NCBI GenBank assembly: GCA_037783545.1
Contig: JBBELK010000684.1
Coordinates: 372,001 to 436,000, forward strand
DNA length: 64,000 bases
Source of the DNA: Henricia sp. BOLD:AAB3569
Taxonomy: Eukaryota > Echinodermata > Asteroidea > Spinulosida > Echinasteridae
Direction: 5' to 3'
A program made the translations under genes and the position numbers. Position 1 is the first letter of the stretch; each line of letters opens with the position of its first letter. Under the pieces are notes generated by a model. That model did not search any database. It was given only the letters and a program-made list of their open reading frames with translations, and was not told the DNA's origin. This document shows, piece after piece, positions 22,279 through 34,823 of this stretch.

Positions 22279-23447
22279 CTATAAGTGCTGTGAAGTATGT
22301 AAATACAATTTTGGCAACGGGGCGCCTACATATGTGTTCGTAAATTAAGACTAATTTTTTATAAAAACGTATCAAATGATAATGTCGCAACGAATGCTTC
22401 TACTTCAGATAAAACGGTTTGTTTGTCGTTTTTATTGTGTGAGATATATATCTACTGGTTATTTTCGGTGAAACAATTTTTCTATAGTTGTTTCATCAGT
22501 TACTTAGTTAAGCCTTTCTAAGTAAGAGTAAGACTGTGCCCAATTTGCGGACACATCTCATTCTCAGTCATACTAGCAGTAGTACATGTACTAGTCATAG
22601 ATGCCTGTCAGTTTAAATACTTTATAAATTAGATAGACCCCGTAAGCCTTTTTTTGAATTACATCACACAATGTTATCCATGTTAGCGACTTGGAAATCT
22701 GTGACGTAATCACATGAATCAGCGCTGCAGCTGTGGCCCGCGCGCCCGTGCAGTCGTGACTATTAAAATTAAAGTTAGCAAGATTGATGCCAGATGAAGC
22801 GCTAGGCTTACATGTACTACATGTACATGTATAGGCCTGTGTGAAATTGCACTGTAAATCATGCCGCTTTTTGTTTCTGTCATTTAATCAGTTTGACTGA
22901 TTTCTGTTAAATACAGGTAATATTGTGGCTAGTTTTCTTTATATTTGTGCCAAGTAGCTAGGCCTATCACGTAAATCCACCTGTGCAGTCGTGAGGTTTC
23001 CCGCCCCAAAATATCACCGAAATCTGCAGTCGGCGGAGGCACGGTGCCGTCAGCTACCTAGTATTGATTCAAGACACTAGTATGGACATGACCATGGGCA
23101 TATAATAAAGCCTGTACATAGAGTGCACTTGAACTGTGCTTGGCACTGCTGTTGATGGTATCCTGTTTACCGTCAGCTTTTGTAGGACAAGATAATAACG
23201 CTTGAATTTAAGACTAACAAAGAAAAGAAAAAGTGCTGCGTGCCAAAGAGGGAAATTTGTTGTTTATTCGTTTCATTTTCATTGACGATTCCACACGTAA
23301 ATTTGATGCAATTTAACAAGCATAAAACATCAATCGCTTAATGAATGTTTGCAACAAAAGTATTTTTGAAATCTGTTGCAACTTGTCTGTTGTTTGAAAG
23401 TGGTTTTAACTCAAAATATAAATTTTTAATGTTTCTCCAAGTCAAAG
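22279..23447. other. No recognised gene
   Basis: AT-rich non-coding sequence with ACATGTACATGTA motifs near 22810. No open frame, splice pair or repeat that I can support. Confidence 0.4.
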
Positions 23448-23502
23448 TCAAAGGTCAGGTGTAAGAAATCCAGCGCTACGAGTCGGTACACCTGACCTTT
23501 GA
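23448..23502. repeat. 16-bp perfect inverted repeat with AGGTCA half-sites
   Basis: TCAAAGGTCAGGTGTA (23448-23463) and TACACCTGACCTTTGA (23487-23502) are perfect complements around a 23-nt loop. Each arm holds an AGGTCA nuclear-receptor half-site. It could be a small MITE core or a paired regulatory site. Confidence 0.6.
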
Positions 23503-23879
23503 TATGCAGTCATCGTCGTGCGCAGAAAACACCAGAAAGACGTTTTGTTTTAGGTTAGCATTTTGCCCTGTTGGACAACTTGTAGCCCCTGACTGAGGCC
23601 AAATACTACGGCCGTATACATGTATATATAGACCATTCGAGAACACCTCCGACCACGAGTGACAGTTTCAGAAGCTGTAACTACATGTAGCACTAGAACT
23701 GTATTGTTACCTTTATACCGCACGGGTAGAGGTGGGGATTGTCACTTTTTGCGTGACAAAATCCCCACCCCTGGGACAACATTTAGGTGACAAAAATCCC
23801 CACCCTCGGGTGCAAAACATGCGCAAAAATGCACAGATAATGGGGCATGAAAAATGTGACCAAACCCCCGCCTAGTGTG

Positions 23880-23938
23880 GGGGGGGGGGGGGGGGGGGCG
23901 GGGGGGGGGGGGGGGGGGCGGGGAGGGGGGGGGGGGGA
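23880..23938. repeat. Poly(G) tract
   Basis: Nearly uninterrupted G with a few C or A. Such tracts are prone to assembly error. Similar poly(C) runs occur near 25074, 45880, 54598 and 59076. Confidence 0.95.
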
Positions 23939-24483
23939 ACAATAGATATGTGCATAAAGTGGTTAAGCTCCAACGAGGCCCTTGTAATGACCTCTTGTAT
24001 TGACCTTTTGTATTTGTGCACATTTAGTTATAGAGCAAACTGCGTTGTTTTTTCTCATGGCGGGTGAAAATTTTGCCCCACACTTTCACTGAAATTAGAC
24101 ATCGGATTGATGTGTACTATTTGGAATATTTACATGCTTAGGCGAGTGGACCTAAATGAGCAGATATCAGACCCAAGGGACAAAATTCATTTTTTTTGTG
24201 AATTTGCAACAGATTTTAGAGCACATGTGCCAATTAAGTGGAATACAAGCAGTCTATGCAAAGCATTGTCTTGCCTGTAGTAAGATAGCCATGATATTGT
24301 CCCAAATCATACATACCCATCTGCTGTTGTGTACCCTGTTCATGTCTTTAGGTCAAGTGATTGGTGGATCTTGGACAGGCTTTCATAACCAACATATATT
24401 GCAAGGTTCCAAATTTGTATCACACAAATTTCTTTCAAATTTAGTTTTAAAAAACATGTACATTTTTTTCCCAGTGCTTACAG

Positions 24484-24553
24484 CTGTAGTACATTCTGGT
24501 TCGACCAACCCTGCAAGAGATGGAAAAAGATGGGATCGTATCAGTCGAGTAAG
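24484..24553 (+). CDS. Tentative exon of an unknown gene
   Basis: A 70-bp open segment between an acceptor (TGCTTACAG) and a donor (GTGAGA). Read with phase 1 it gives CSTFWFDQPCKRWKKMGSYQ-SSK and leaves at phase 0, compatible with the segment at 27665. No family recognised and no upstream exon found; chance splice-like signals cannot be excluded. Confidence 0.25.
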
Positions 24554-27500
24554 GTGAGAATATGTATATATATATATATTGTTTTTAGATTAGCAGCCTG
24601 TACGTCAAATGTCTTATGCCCTTAATTGTTCCAATGGTCCCAGCTTTTTGTTAAAGGAGCGTGGCCAGATCATGTTTGACTCAACCATTTTTCCCATGGG
24701 TTGTGAGATTTTGATACCTGGTGCTTTTTTTTTGTTTTTACCATCCTGAATTTTTGTGTCCCAAATCCGTATACTTTGAAGGTCAAAAAAACGACCGATG
24801 TTTTGTAAACTAATTTATCTGGTTCTATATGTATCTCGATGTCTTATATAATCTAAATCGCAGTGAAATATTGTGTAAGTGCACTATATAAATGCCCATA
24901 CATACTAACGTACACACACAAATACACACAGTCTCCCCTCCCCCATACACTATGCGGACTTTTGTTTGTTTGCATGTACTGTAGAAAATTTAGCCGAAAA
25001 TCCTTTTTCTCCTAAAAATCAAAACGCATGATTTTGTCCAAACTTTACAATTAGTTTAAGGGCATCGTTACCGCCCCCCCCCCCCCCCCCCCCTCCCCCT
25101 TCCCCTATCCTTTTTTAAATGCTAAGACAACTCGTCTGTGGACCTGTGCAAGTCCACATAGTTACGGTGCTACCTGGATTATGCGGACCTCTTTTGTCCG
25201 AAAAATCGCATAGTGTATGTAATGCTCGCACACGCATACATACACCATTACATGTACAAACGTAAAGCAATGCAGCGCAGTAACTAGTAGTATTATGGGG
25301 AGGTATTTTACATTATTGTTAGGTTAAAACAAAATGCTATTTTGCTAAACACGTCCCGTTAAGGCTTTCCCAACAGATAAGTTACCTACATACCGGGTAT
25401 GCTCAAGAAAATTCACATTCTTTGTGATTGGATTTGCAGTACACTCAATTTGAATATTTGTTATTATTATTCCACCTGAAGATACATCGTTGAAGAGCAC
25501 ATCATAAGTATGACTGCTGGATTGGAAAATAAAGCAGGACAGGTTTATGTGCAGAATCCTCCATGACAGGGTGGTAAGCATTGGATAATTCCGATTTGCA
25601 ATTATGTTGAACACAGTTGATTCAAATATTTCTTATTAGAAATTCTCAGTGATAAGCTGGATCGCCCAAGTTTGTTTTTGCTTAACTGGGAACAAACCTT
25701 GTATAAGTCCGAAAATAATTGATGTTTTCATTGTACTTTTGAAACTTATCATTCTTGTGGCCTCATTTACTGCTTTTGAAGTAAGAATTTCCACAAAATA
25801 GCATGACATGTGCACGTACAATGTATGTTCTCTTCAACAGAAAGTACAATGCTGATGAAAATGAAATAGCGAGCGCGTAGCGCGAAGCACTATAACGGCT
25901 TCTAGATGGATTCTCTGTGGTGCGATCTAGGGCAATATTTAACCACATTAAGCAGGAAAAGTGTGCACAAAAAGTGAATTTTGTTTTGTTTTGTTTAGTT
26001 TGATAAGGGGGGTTGGGCGTCTCTCCCCCCCCCCCATGCCCCTCCCCCCAACCACCCACTGGATCCGCCCCTATACCCCTAGACCCCCAAAATAATCGTT
26101 GAACCTTTATCTAGTCAAAAATTTACTGCAACCCCATGAAAATCTATTTCAATTTTATAGTCATCACAATAACCATCTGAATTTTTCCTGGTTAAACGGT
26201 TAAACGTCTACCGTATCCCTCGTAATTATAAGAATATACTCTTGAAATGAAGGTTACCTGGGTAACGTGGTCTAAACATTCACTTGTAATTAGGTTAAGC
26301 CATTGAGACAGTTCACTGATTTCAGTGTAGACCCAGTAACCTTGGCAACACACGTATCAATGTTAATGTTTTTACTTTGTTCTAAGTTAGTATTAACATT
26401 TTTGTTTTCTCGCTCGAAATCATTAGGAATGCATTTTATTTCGTTTCTGGAAGTATGTATTCAAGTGATTTTGATCACGATGGGCAATACCTGGTTTTTA
26501 TTCATTTTGAAGTTATTTTAATTTATCACATTCGCTCGCAAGACATCCAGGATATAATTTGCGTCATTCAAAAACAAAGCATTGAATCTTCTTTCATTTT
26601 AGCACAAGCTTAAGTGAATTTTAATGATTTTCGCTTGAGTTTTTAAATTGAGCTTAATGCTCTTTTTAAATAATTCAAGGATGATCCCAAACTGCATTCA
26701 AATGTGCGCTAAAATGAATGCACCTGAAACAAACTTCAAAGCCAGAGGTAATTTGTCAAAACTGAGCGAGAAAACCTATAGTAATCAAAATGATACCCGC
26801 AAATTTTCTTTTTTGCAGCTGCATAAATTTCCGAGTGTCAAATACCTTTCTTTTGTAGCCAATTGCTCAGAATTATAGTCAAACTTAAAAGAAAAAAAGG
26901 CTTTTTGCGGCTACTGACATTTTTCATTCAAGGCGGAACAAAAGGAAAGTGCACCAAAAATATTAGTTGGAATTGGTTTTCCTTTTTCTAATAATAGTCC
27001 AGTTACAATTTACGTGGACCCTGACATTTTAGTTAATAACCAAATTGTTGAGTCAAAGTATTTGTATGGACCTTAACTGTCTCAAAAATGTTTTTTTCTC
27101 AAAAATACCCCCTGGGGAAATATGTTAATTAGCTAAAAGTTGGCATCGATGTACATTATGCATTGATAAAGCCCATATTTCCGACACCTACACTAAATCC
27201 ATGTTAACTGCTTAAACGTCGAACAATGGAGTGAAAATGGCATGAAGAAAGTCTGAACTCTGATCATCAGATTTGTGATTTTTACATTCCCATCTCTTCA
27301 GAGGAGTGACGAAAATGCAGTCTATTGTTTTTTCTTCAACGTACCTTTCCATTTTCGTAGTCATGTGCATGTCCGCGAGGCCTATTCAATTTCTAATCCA
27401 GGCCTAGGCTACACTGGCGCTGACCATAGCATAGACCTGGTCATGGAATTATGCTGTTCTTGACAGACTTGGGAATGAGTAGTATATATATATATATATT

Positions 27501-27664
27501 TTAATAATATTTGTGAGATATCTCCCATACTAATATTTTTATTTATTTTTTACTCATCACAAATGAAGGTTGAAGTGGTAAAACCAAATACACATTTTCC
27601 CAGTGTAGGCCTAATGTTTAGAAATTTGTTCTAACATTTTATTTATTTATTTTTGTTTTTCCAG
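24554..27664. other. Intron or intergenic, no gene seen
   Basis: AT-rich, with a short (TA)n run near 24563 and another near 27482, a poly(C) tract at 25074-25092 and a C-rich patch near 26020. If the tentative exons at 24484 and 27665 are real, this is their intron. Confidence 0.4.
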
Positions 27665-27762
27665 AAATGGGGTCTACAACAGTGTGAGGAACAATCAACA
27701 AACGTGATGTCAACTCCACACACGTTATGGCTTTTAAAGGCATCCACAAGGACAGCAAGCAG
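27665..27762 (+). CDS. Tentative exon of an unknown gene
   Basis: Preceded by a good pyrimidine tract and acceptor (TTTTTGTTTTTCCAG) and followed by GTAAAA. The 98-bp segment is open in the frame expected from 24484-24553 and reads KWGLQQCEEQSTNVMSTPHT and more, leaving at phase 2. It is unrecognised. Confidence 0.28.
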
Positions 27763-28179
27763 GTAAAAGCTAGATCTCACAAATTAGGTCTTGCTTCAGT
27801 CTTCACTTCAATGCGATTCTGTAATGTCAACTTGCACGTCATAAAGCAATATTCACATCTTTTTTTTTTGTAAACATACCTGTAGACATTTGCTTTTGTT
27901 TTGATGTGAAGTTGAGCCTATTATACAGCAGGCAGACTGATTTTGTAAAAACGGAAATAATTCCGTTGACTGGTCGCCACTTATTCTTCTCATAAAAACT
28001 TAAAAACCACCAAAACGTGCAAATATTTTAAAGGGAAGTGATTTTTAGAAGTTGCAAACATTCAACAATTTCCTGGCGACCAGTAAAGGGAATTCATACC
28101 GTAAACAGTATCTTTAATGTTTCAATTTAATAGGAGTGAAGTAACCTCTTGTTTTATTTATCACTTGTTTCTCTGACAG

Positions 28180-28231
28180 ATTCCCGACATGTGAAATGAA
28201 GCAGCCAAGGCTTTCCAGGAAATCCAAATAA
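28180..28231 (+). CDS. Tentative terminal exon of the same unknown gene
   Basis: After TTTCTCTGACAG the phase carried from 27762 continues as R-FPTCEMKQPRLSRKSK and stops at TAA 28229-28231. Three consecutive phase-compatible segments are the only support for a gene here. Confidence 0.25.
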
Positions 28232-28589
28232 TTCAGATCAGGCGTTATTCCATGGGCAGTCAGGATGGTTATGCCTTTATGGCAGCAGAGTCGACATTTG
28301 TGAAATGACTGAATTAATTTGAATTTTGTGAATTTATGTACATGTATTGTAACATTGATTTATGCAGCTCAGTCATGTGATGGAAACAAATTGTATGCTC
28401 AAATTATCAATGGTCAAATACTTACACAATTTTCAAAAACAAATACATTTTTTTGCCATTTAATTATTTTATTGAGCTAAAATACTTATTAATTTCCTGT
28501 GTTTACACATTCTAAAATGCTTTTAAAACCAAGCAACTGGCAGGAACATTGAGGACTGTAAATGTACATTGCATGGATATACCAGTACA

Positions 28590-28610
28590 TACACTGACAG
28601 TCAATAGAAA
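28590..28610 (+). repeat. Probable left terminus of the Tc1/mariner copy
   Basis: TA followed by CACTGACAGTCAATAGAAA, a typical Tc1-like end about 290 bp before the transposase start. I could not find the complementary end downstream of 29901, so the right end is lost, diverged, or the element is longer than it looks. Confidence 0.4.
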
Positions 28611-28828
28611 CTTTGCGGTAGAACTGTCTGCATATGTCTACTTGTAGGGGGTTGTAATTATTCCTTGAGGATTTATTGATGACTTAGTGCTCGGGTAGTT
28701 GCGATAATGATGAGTTGTCATGTTGTCACGGTTCATTGCACATGGGTTGGTCTCTTTGCAAAAGTGGACCCAATACACATTGAGCAATACTCAGTGGGTA
28801 TCTGCCCAATTTGAGGATTGGTTTTGGA

Positions 28829-28840
28829 GGCCTGTATAAA
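28829..28840 (+). promoter_or_regulatory. TATA box of the transposase
   Basis: CCTGTATAAAGG about 50 bp upstream of the ATG at 28883, at a distance normal for a core promoter with a short leader. Confidence 0.45.
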
Positions 28841-28882
28841 GGGTCAAAAAAGGCCACCGTGGTTAATCCAGTGAACAGCATC

Positions 28883-29901
28883 ATGCCACGTCTATCACGT
28901 GAACAACGTCTCCGGGCAATGGGTATGGTGAGGCCGGTTTGAGCTACAGTGATATAGCCAGGCGTATGGGCTGTTCCCAACCCACAATCAGAAACCTGGT
29001 TGAACGCCATAACACGACAGGCTCTGTTGACGATAGACCGCGTCCAGGGCGAGAGAGAGTGACGACTCCCGACCAGGATCGCTACATCCGGTTGCAACAC
29101 CTGCGGAATAGGTTTCGCCGTGCCAGTCGTACAGCACGGGAAACACCCGGCAGGAACAACCCCCGGATAAGCAGCCCCACTGTGCGTCGACGCTTGCATG
29201 AAGCCAACCTCCTAGCGCGGAGGCCTTTTCGCGCTAACATCCTGACCATGGATCGACGCCAGACACGACTCCGATGGGCCATGCAACACCTCCGATGGAC
29301 ACAGCAGCGCTGGGAGGGTACCCTTTTCTCAGATGAGAGCCGTTTCTGTCTGGATCATGCGGATGGTCGGGAGCGTGTGTGGCGTCGTCGTGGAGAACGT
29401 TACGCAGAGTGCTGTATCCGGGAGCACAACCCCTTTCTGGTTGCCAGTGTCATGGTGTGCGCAGGGATATCCGGCAATTATCGGACACCGTTGGTGGTCG
29501 TTGATGGCAACATCACTGCTCGTCGCTACATCGACCAGATCCTGCAGCCTCACATGATCCCGTTCATGCAGCAGCACCCCGACGTCACCGTGTTCCAACA
29601 GGACAACGCCCGTCCACATTCGGCGCGAGTGACCCAAGCGTACCTGGAGGCCCAAGGTGTGGATGTCCTACCCTGGCCTGCCTATTCTCCGGATATGAAT
29701 CCGATAGAACACTTGTGGGACTATCTCGGTCGTCAGGTGGCCAATCGGGTTTCCCAGCCGCCAAATAGGCAGCAGCTGATCCAGGCACTACAGCAAGAGT
29801 GGGGTAGGATTCCGCAGGTCACCATCCAACGCCTAGTCCGGAGCATGCGCCAACGGATCGCCGCCTGCATCGACGCAAACGGAGGCCATACCCGGTATTG
29901 A
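28883..29901 (+). pseudogene. Tc1/mariner transposase (DD34E), one frameshift
   Basis: Cut-and-paste transposase that binds its element's inverted ends and integrates at TA. The natural start is ATG at 28883 (MPRLSREQRLRAMGM), 50 bp after a TATAAA. After GTATGGT the frame slips by one missing base at about 28929, and the rest is open from 28930 to TGA 29899-29901. In the 320-residue part starting at 28939: HTH (SYSDIARRMGCSQPTIRNL), GRPR-like linker, second DNA-binding part, then the catalytic triad D132 (LFSDESRF), D222 (FQQDNARPH) and E257 (MNPIEHLWD), with 34 residues between the last two. Length fits the family. Only one lesion and high GC against AT-rich flanks suggest a recent arrival. 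Confidence 0.9.
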
Positions 29902-31432
29902 CTGTTGTGACTTTGTGTTTGGCAGGTGCCATTTTCTGTAGTGAAGTTTTTGGTGTTGAAATTATTCTTGAAACTTCAGATTTTTGTTTCTGTATGCCAA
30001 TATCCTAAACAAATGATTCATATGAAAAAAATCCAGTTTAGGGCTTCAAAATAAAAATTAGGTCGAAAAATATGTGAAGACTGCTAGCTTTTTGTTTTTG
30101 TTTTTGTTTTTGTTTTTCTTCTTCTTCTTTTCTTTATTTCTTAGTCAATAAATTATTAATGTTATGTCAGCTTAAACTTGCCGATAGTCTCAAGTTAACA
30201 ATTGTCATGTTTCTTTTAGCCCCATAATTGATAAGTTGACCATTACATGTACTTGTATTCCTCAAAATGATTTGACAGGCATCAGGACATGCTGATTTGA
30301 TAGAAAACCCAAAATTAGGAGTGGCAAATTGACGGGTGTCTTTTATGTAACTCTTGGAATTTCTTTTTCAGCCAGTCTCATACTGTGTAATGGCCAGCTG
30401 CTCAATTCCGTACACAGCCCTGTCATCAGCAGGTGGTAATTTGAAAACTACATGTAGAAAATTTGAAAGCAATTGCGGAATACCCTGCAACTCAAAACTG
30501 ACGTTGTACATGCTTTTATCGACTCGTTCTCGGACCAAACTTTCCTTCGTAATACAATCCTCCGAAGCCACGTCTACCTAATGCTACACGGACTAAGAAT
30601 TGCAGGGTATTCTGCAATTATGTTGAAAATGAACATTATTTGGTATATATTCTGTGCAGATTTATCATGTACATGTACACTTATATTTATTTGGAGACAG
30701 TTTAAGTCCATACAAATACTTTAACTGAAATGTCAGGGTTAAGCAATTTTCATGTTAATTTTTACTGGACTATTTGTCTGTTTTAATTACATTACAGGCA
30801 TGGAACTGATCAGCTGATTGTCTCGTGTTTGTTTCCTTATCTGTCTTACTGACAATTTTATAAAAAATACAAAGTTCAACATATTTGCATTTACCTCTTT
30901 TTTATGTAATGACTATGTTGTATGCGGATAATTAAGCAAAACTACTGTGAAAATTTAAATATTTTGCGAATTTTACTTCAGTTGTACACAAAGTGCACCC
31001 TTCTGTTTTGTACGCTGTTTTCTCATATTTAATTGCAATAGAACCGCAAAGCACCTACTCATGCATGACACACGGTGACAATGTGACTGCCCTCTGTCAT
31101 GGCCGCCGTGCAAAGGCTCTATTGGTATGTTGTCAATTCTGGATTTCTTTTTTTAAATGATTGTTTTTCACCTATTTCTGTGACAAGGTGTGTCTGTCAA
31201 TCAGATACAATTACAAAAAGACTAATCATATATACAAAATCATTCAATCAAAATGCATACTCTCAATATAAAACATCAGCATATACACCCCACATTACCC
31301 CTAACTTATTGTGAGTATAGTATGACATGTTTTGCCCCAACTGCCCCCATCTGTTCCAGTTACAGTAAAATACTAAGGATGATATTATAGGGTCTCCTTC
31401 ATACCTACTTTAGCACACTCTTCCCTTTTGTT
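29902..31432. other. No recognised gene
   Basis: Transposon 3-prime flank, then AT-rich sequence. A (GTTTTT)n/(CTT)n stretch lies at about 30091-30135. TGCAACTCAAAACTG / ATTGCAGGGTATTC pieces near 30480 and 30600 suggest a small degenerate inverted repeat. No supported gene. Confidence 0.4.
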
Positions 31433-31609
31433 ATTAGCCTTTTTGAAGTATGGCTGACTTTGAAGTGGATATAAAATTGAATAAAATGCAAAACAACTGC
31501 ACTTCTCACTTTGCGCTTACATCATACATGTATTTATAATTCTGTCTATGTATTATAATTGCAACATATAAATCAAGTTTTTGTCCTGCCATACTTCTAA
31601 AAGGCTAAT
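31433..31609. mobile_element. Small MITE with 22-bp inverted ends
   Basis: ATTAGCCTTTTTGAAGTATG at 31433 is complemented, with small differences, by CATACTTCTAAAAGGCTAAT ending at 31609. The 177-bp interior is non-coding. Confidence 0.6.
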
Positions 31610-31681
31610 GCCAAACCCCGGCCCTTCACAACATAATGAAAAGATTCTCTTGAATACCTTGTATGTTTACACAATAGGACC

Positions 31682-31865
31682 TACAATCCTTGACAAAATA
31701 GTTGGGACACTTGAAGTGTGTACCCCCGCTCCCCCGTTCAATGTTGACGCCGACTGGTGCAGATTTCGGTGGCGCGCAGTACCCCAGCGACCCAACATTG
31801 CGCGGGGGCGCGGGGGTTGCACGGGGTTAGCCAGAGTGTCCCAAGCTATTTTGTCCAGGATTGTA
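31682..31865. mobile_element. Mariner-type MITE with TA flanks
   Basis: Between TA at 31682-31683 and TA at 31864-31865 lie 180 bp with inverted ends CAATCCTTGACAAAATAG-TTGGGACACT and its complement (about 30 bp, two or three mismatches). The GC-rich centre contains CCCCCGCTCCCCC and GCGCGGGGGCGCGGGGG. Confidence 0.7.
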
Positions 31866-33500
31866 GCTGGCCCACTGTCACATGACATGCACTAAATCTA
31901 AAAAGCAAGGGATGTAAATGAATCCACTATGAACTGGGCATAACTGTCTGTTTAATCCAATAGTCCTTTCAAACTGTCTCCATTGTACTGGTGTCGGAGT
32001 AGCAATGGTTTGGCTAGTCCCAGAAGATTGTCAGTTGGTCAAGCATTTCCTGCGAGACGAGTTTGGTGTTGTACAAGTGTACATATACCATAATACTGCA
32101 TGACTCGCCTGTGTAACAAAGTGAAAGAAGGGAGAATTTAAGAATTATTTTAAGGCTTTAAGAATTTGGTTATAAGCACATCTTCAACAAGAATTATATC
32201 CATATAAAATGGCAGCCCCCATAGTGCGATGCATCACCAAAATTGCCATACTTTATGAAGTTTGTATTTGCTTTTCACTGGGGAATATTTCTGGTTCTTT
32301 GCATAACGTAATTTATGGGTTGCGTTTGTTTACACAATTCCCCTTTAAAAAGAGGTGGATCTTATCAGTAGTACTTTCATGGATATCCGAGCACAAACAA
32401 ATAATGCTGAGGAACTTAAGATGCCCAAGATTTTTGCTCAAAAACCACACAATGAGCCAATCTCACGGTGCTGTTTGGCACAAAAGTCTGCTTAGAACAT
32501 AATTTGCTTGCCTAAAAAGGAGTTGCCATTTAAAATCATACAAAATGTTGTTGAGAAAATTTATAAAAGGATTTTGTGTGCACAAAATCGGAAGCCATGA
32601 CCACCTACCCAATTCATTCCATGAGGAAGTGGGGTTTTTGACGGCGCGATGAACACGTACGATGTGGTACGAGTACGGTAATCGTGTTTATTGTCCCTGT
32701 TCAAACGAAAACTTTCTTGGAAAACTCCGTCTTCTGGCACAAAAAATATACTACTGGTAATAACGTGTGACAAATCCTATTTCCCGTGAAGCCTCATGCG
32801 TGTGTATATTTTACTGATTTGTTAAATTTTAAAAGTAAATAAACACACTTTTCCTTGGTCGTCGATCTTGCACAAACGTACCAATCACATCTCGCGCGAA
32901 ACGGCACACATAAATTGCGCGAAACACGTGCAAGGTTCCCAGACGCCTCACAACTTAACTGTCATGACCGCTGTGATCATCGCCAGACTATAAAATTTGA
33001 GGCTCATTCAATACAAAAAATACCACAAACTGACGCTGTTTGTCGCTTCTAGCTCATCAACGTGTAAGAGTTGACAAAAAGAACATCCAATAAATCACAA
33101 GAGGTATTATTTTCTGTCAGAAAATGTGAATAGAAAGTAGTCGTGCAAACTGCCCTACGGAAGAAACGATTTTGGGGAATCGGCCCACGGCCTATTAAAT
33201 GCAGTGTGGACTGAGCAGTACACATGTGTACATATAATGCATGGCCACGATCAGACGATGGCGACGCTCGAGGCACAAAAATTAATGTGATCGCGCCCAC
33301 AGACATAAAGAACCTATAGACGCACAATGCCTGTAGAAAAGAACGGCAGGGTACCGTAAGTGAGACGGCACTAGACAAAACTCCAAACCATTGGCGGAAG
33401 TGATTTTGAAATATGCACGACCGTATGGAAAAACGTCGGGACTTTCCAGAAAAACACCGATTTCAGGGCCATTTAGTACACAGTTTTTGACAGTTACCTA
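31866..33500. other. No recognised gene
   Basis: Mixed non-coding sequence; the plus-strand frame at 32209-32502 has no domain or splice context that I can support. Confidence 0.4.
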
Positions 33501-33769
33501 CACTGTAAAAAAAAAATCCGTTATTTTACGGAAAAAGTGCTGGCAGCAAAATTTCCGGAACTTTTTTTTCCATTCTGTTATTTTACGGATTCTCATTTTA
33601 CGGAAAAACAACGCATTTTAACGGATTATCCAAAAATTAATTCCGTAAAAATACGGATTGTTTTAAAAATTCTGTAAACATAAATTGGTAAATTTACGGA
33701 TTGTTGTTTACGGAATTCCGGAATTTACGGATTTGTGTTTACGGAATTCCTAAATTAATGGTTTTTTTG

Positions 33770-33935
33770 TTTACGGAATTCCTGAATTTACGGATTTCTG
33801 TTTACGGAATTCCTGAATTTACGGATTTCTGTTTACGGAATTCCTGCATTTACGGATTTCTGTTGACGGAATTCCTGCATTTACGGATTTCTGTTTACGG
33901 AATTCCTGCATTTACGGATTTCTGTTTAAGGAATT
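33770..33935 (+). repeat. 31-bp tandem repeat in the left end
   Basis: Units of TTACGGAATTCCTGAATTTA plus CGGATTTCTGT recur every 31 bp (for example at 33781 and 33812). They amplify the ACGGA motif that dominates both ends of the CACTG element. Confidence 0.8.
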
Positions 33936-33944
33936 TCCTTCAAA

Positions 33945-34036
33945 CACTATGAACATCTAACAATGGAAATTGGGCACACACCATTGTTGCTAACAATGGG
34001 GTTACAATGAACATGTACATGTTCTTGCTCATAGTG
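33945..34036. mobile_element. MITE with CACTATGA ends, copy 1
   Basis: CACTATGAACATCTAACAAT ... CTTGCTCATAGTG form an inverted pair around GGCACACACCATTGTTGCTA. It is the same family as 42156-42244. Confidence 0.6.
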
Positions 34037-34823
34037 AAAACCCAGCACTTTTCTGTGAAACAACGGAATGGAAAATAAAAAATGTTTCAGAAATTTTGCT
34101 ACCAGCACTGTAAAACAGAATTAATACAACAGCATAATATTTGTAAACAAATTTGAAAATACATAAAATCTGAATATACACAACATCCTCATGTAAAAAG
34201 AAACACCACTAGAATTGAGAATTCTCAATGATGACAACATTTATTCAACTTTAAAAGATTTCCTGTACAGTAAACTAAAAATGACAAAATGAGTTCAACA
34301 GTATAGACTTCTACCACGGCCATAGTACATGTCGGGTATGATCAGTGTGTCTGCGCGATAGGGCATGTATCGTCTCTCTCTTATCTCTCGAATCACTGTC
34401 CCCGCTGTGCACTCTCTTGATCGCGCAACACTTGTGCGATTGTGATGCACACAATGAAAAAATTTAAAACGTGACCAAACTATTTTGTTTTTGCAAGCCT
34501 CGCTTTGGTTACCTTAATTTTAATAGGAGAAAAAGGAAGATGGCTGCACCGTGATAAAGGTCTATACCATGTACATATACCGGTACATGTACAGCACTTA
34601 AGGTTTGCTTGAATGGGGACACAATAAGAAAACAGAAATCTCAAATCTGGATACTAAACAACTTATTAGCAAAATTCCGGAAATCTGAAGAAAACAAAAC
34701 GGGCAAATATCACCCCTGGAGGACAGAACAGAAATCAAGTGCATGTACATCTGGCAAAAAAATTGGCAAATACCACCCATACATGTAGAACACAGAACAG
34801 AAATTTAATGTATACAGTGTATT

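Noticed and set aside
23742-24023. 93-codon minus-strand proline-rich frame
   Set aside because: Created by the poly(G) tract.
28726-29788. Minus-strand frames overlapping the transposase
   Set aside because: Shadows of the GC-rich transposase reading frame on the other strand.
31581-31895. 104-codon plus-strand frame
   Set aside because: It spans the mariner-type MITE; its complement is also open because of the inverted repeat.
33701-33952. 83-codon frame with repeated TEFLNLRISVYGIP
   Set aside because: Reading of the 31-bp tandem repeat.
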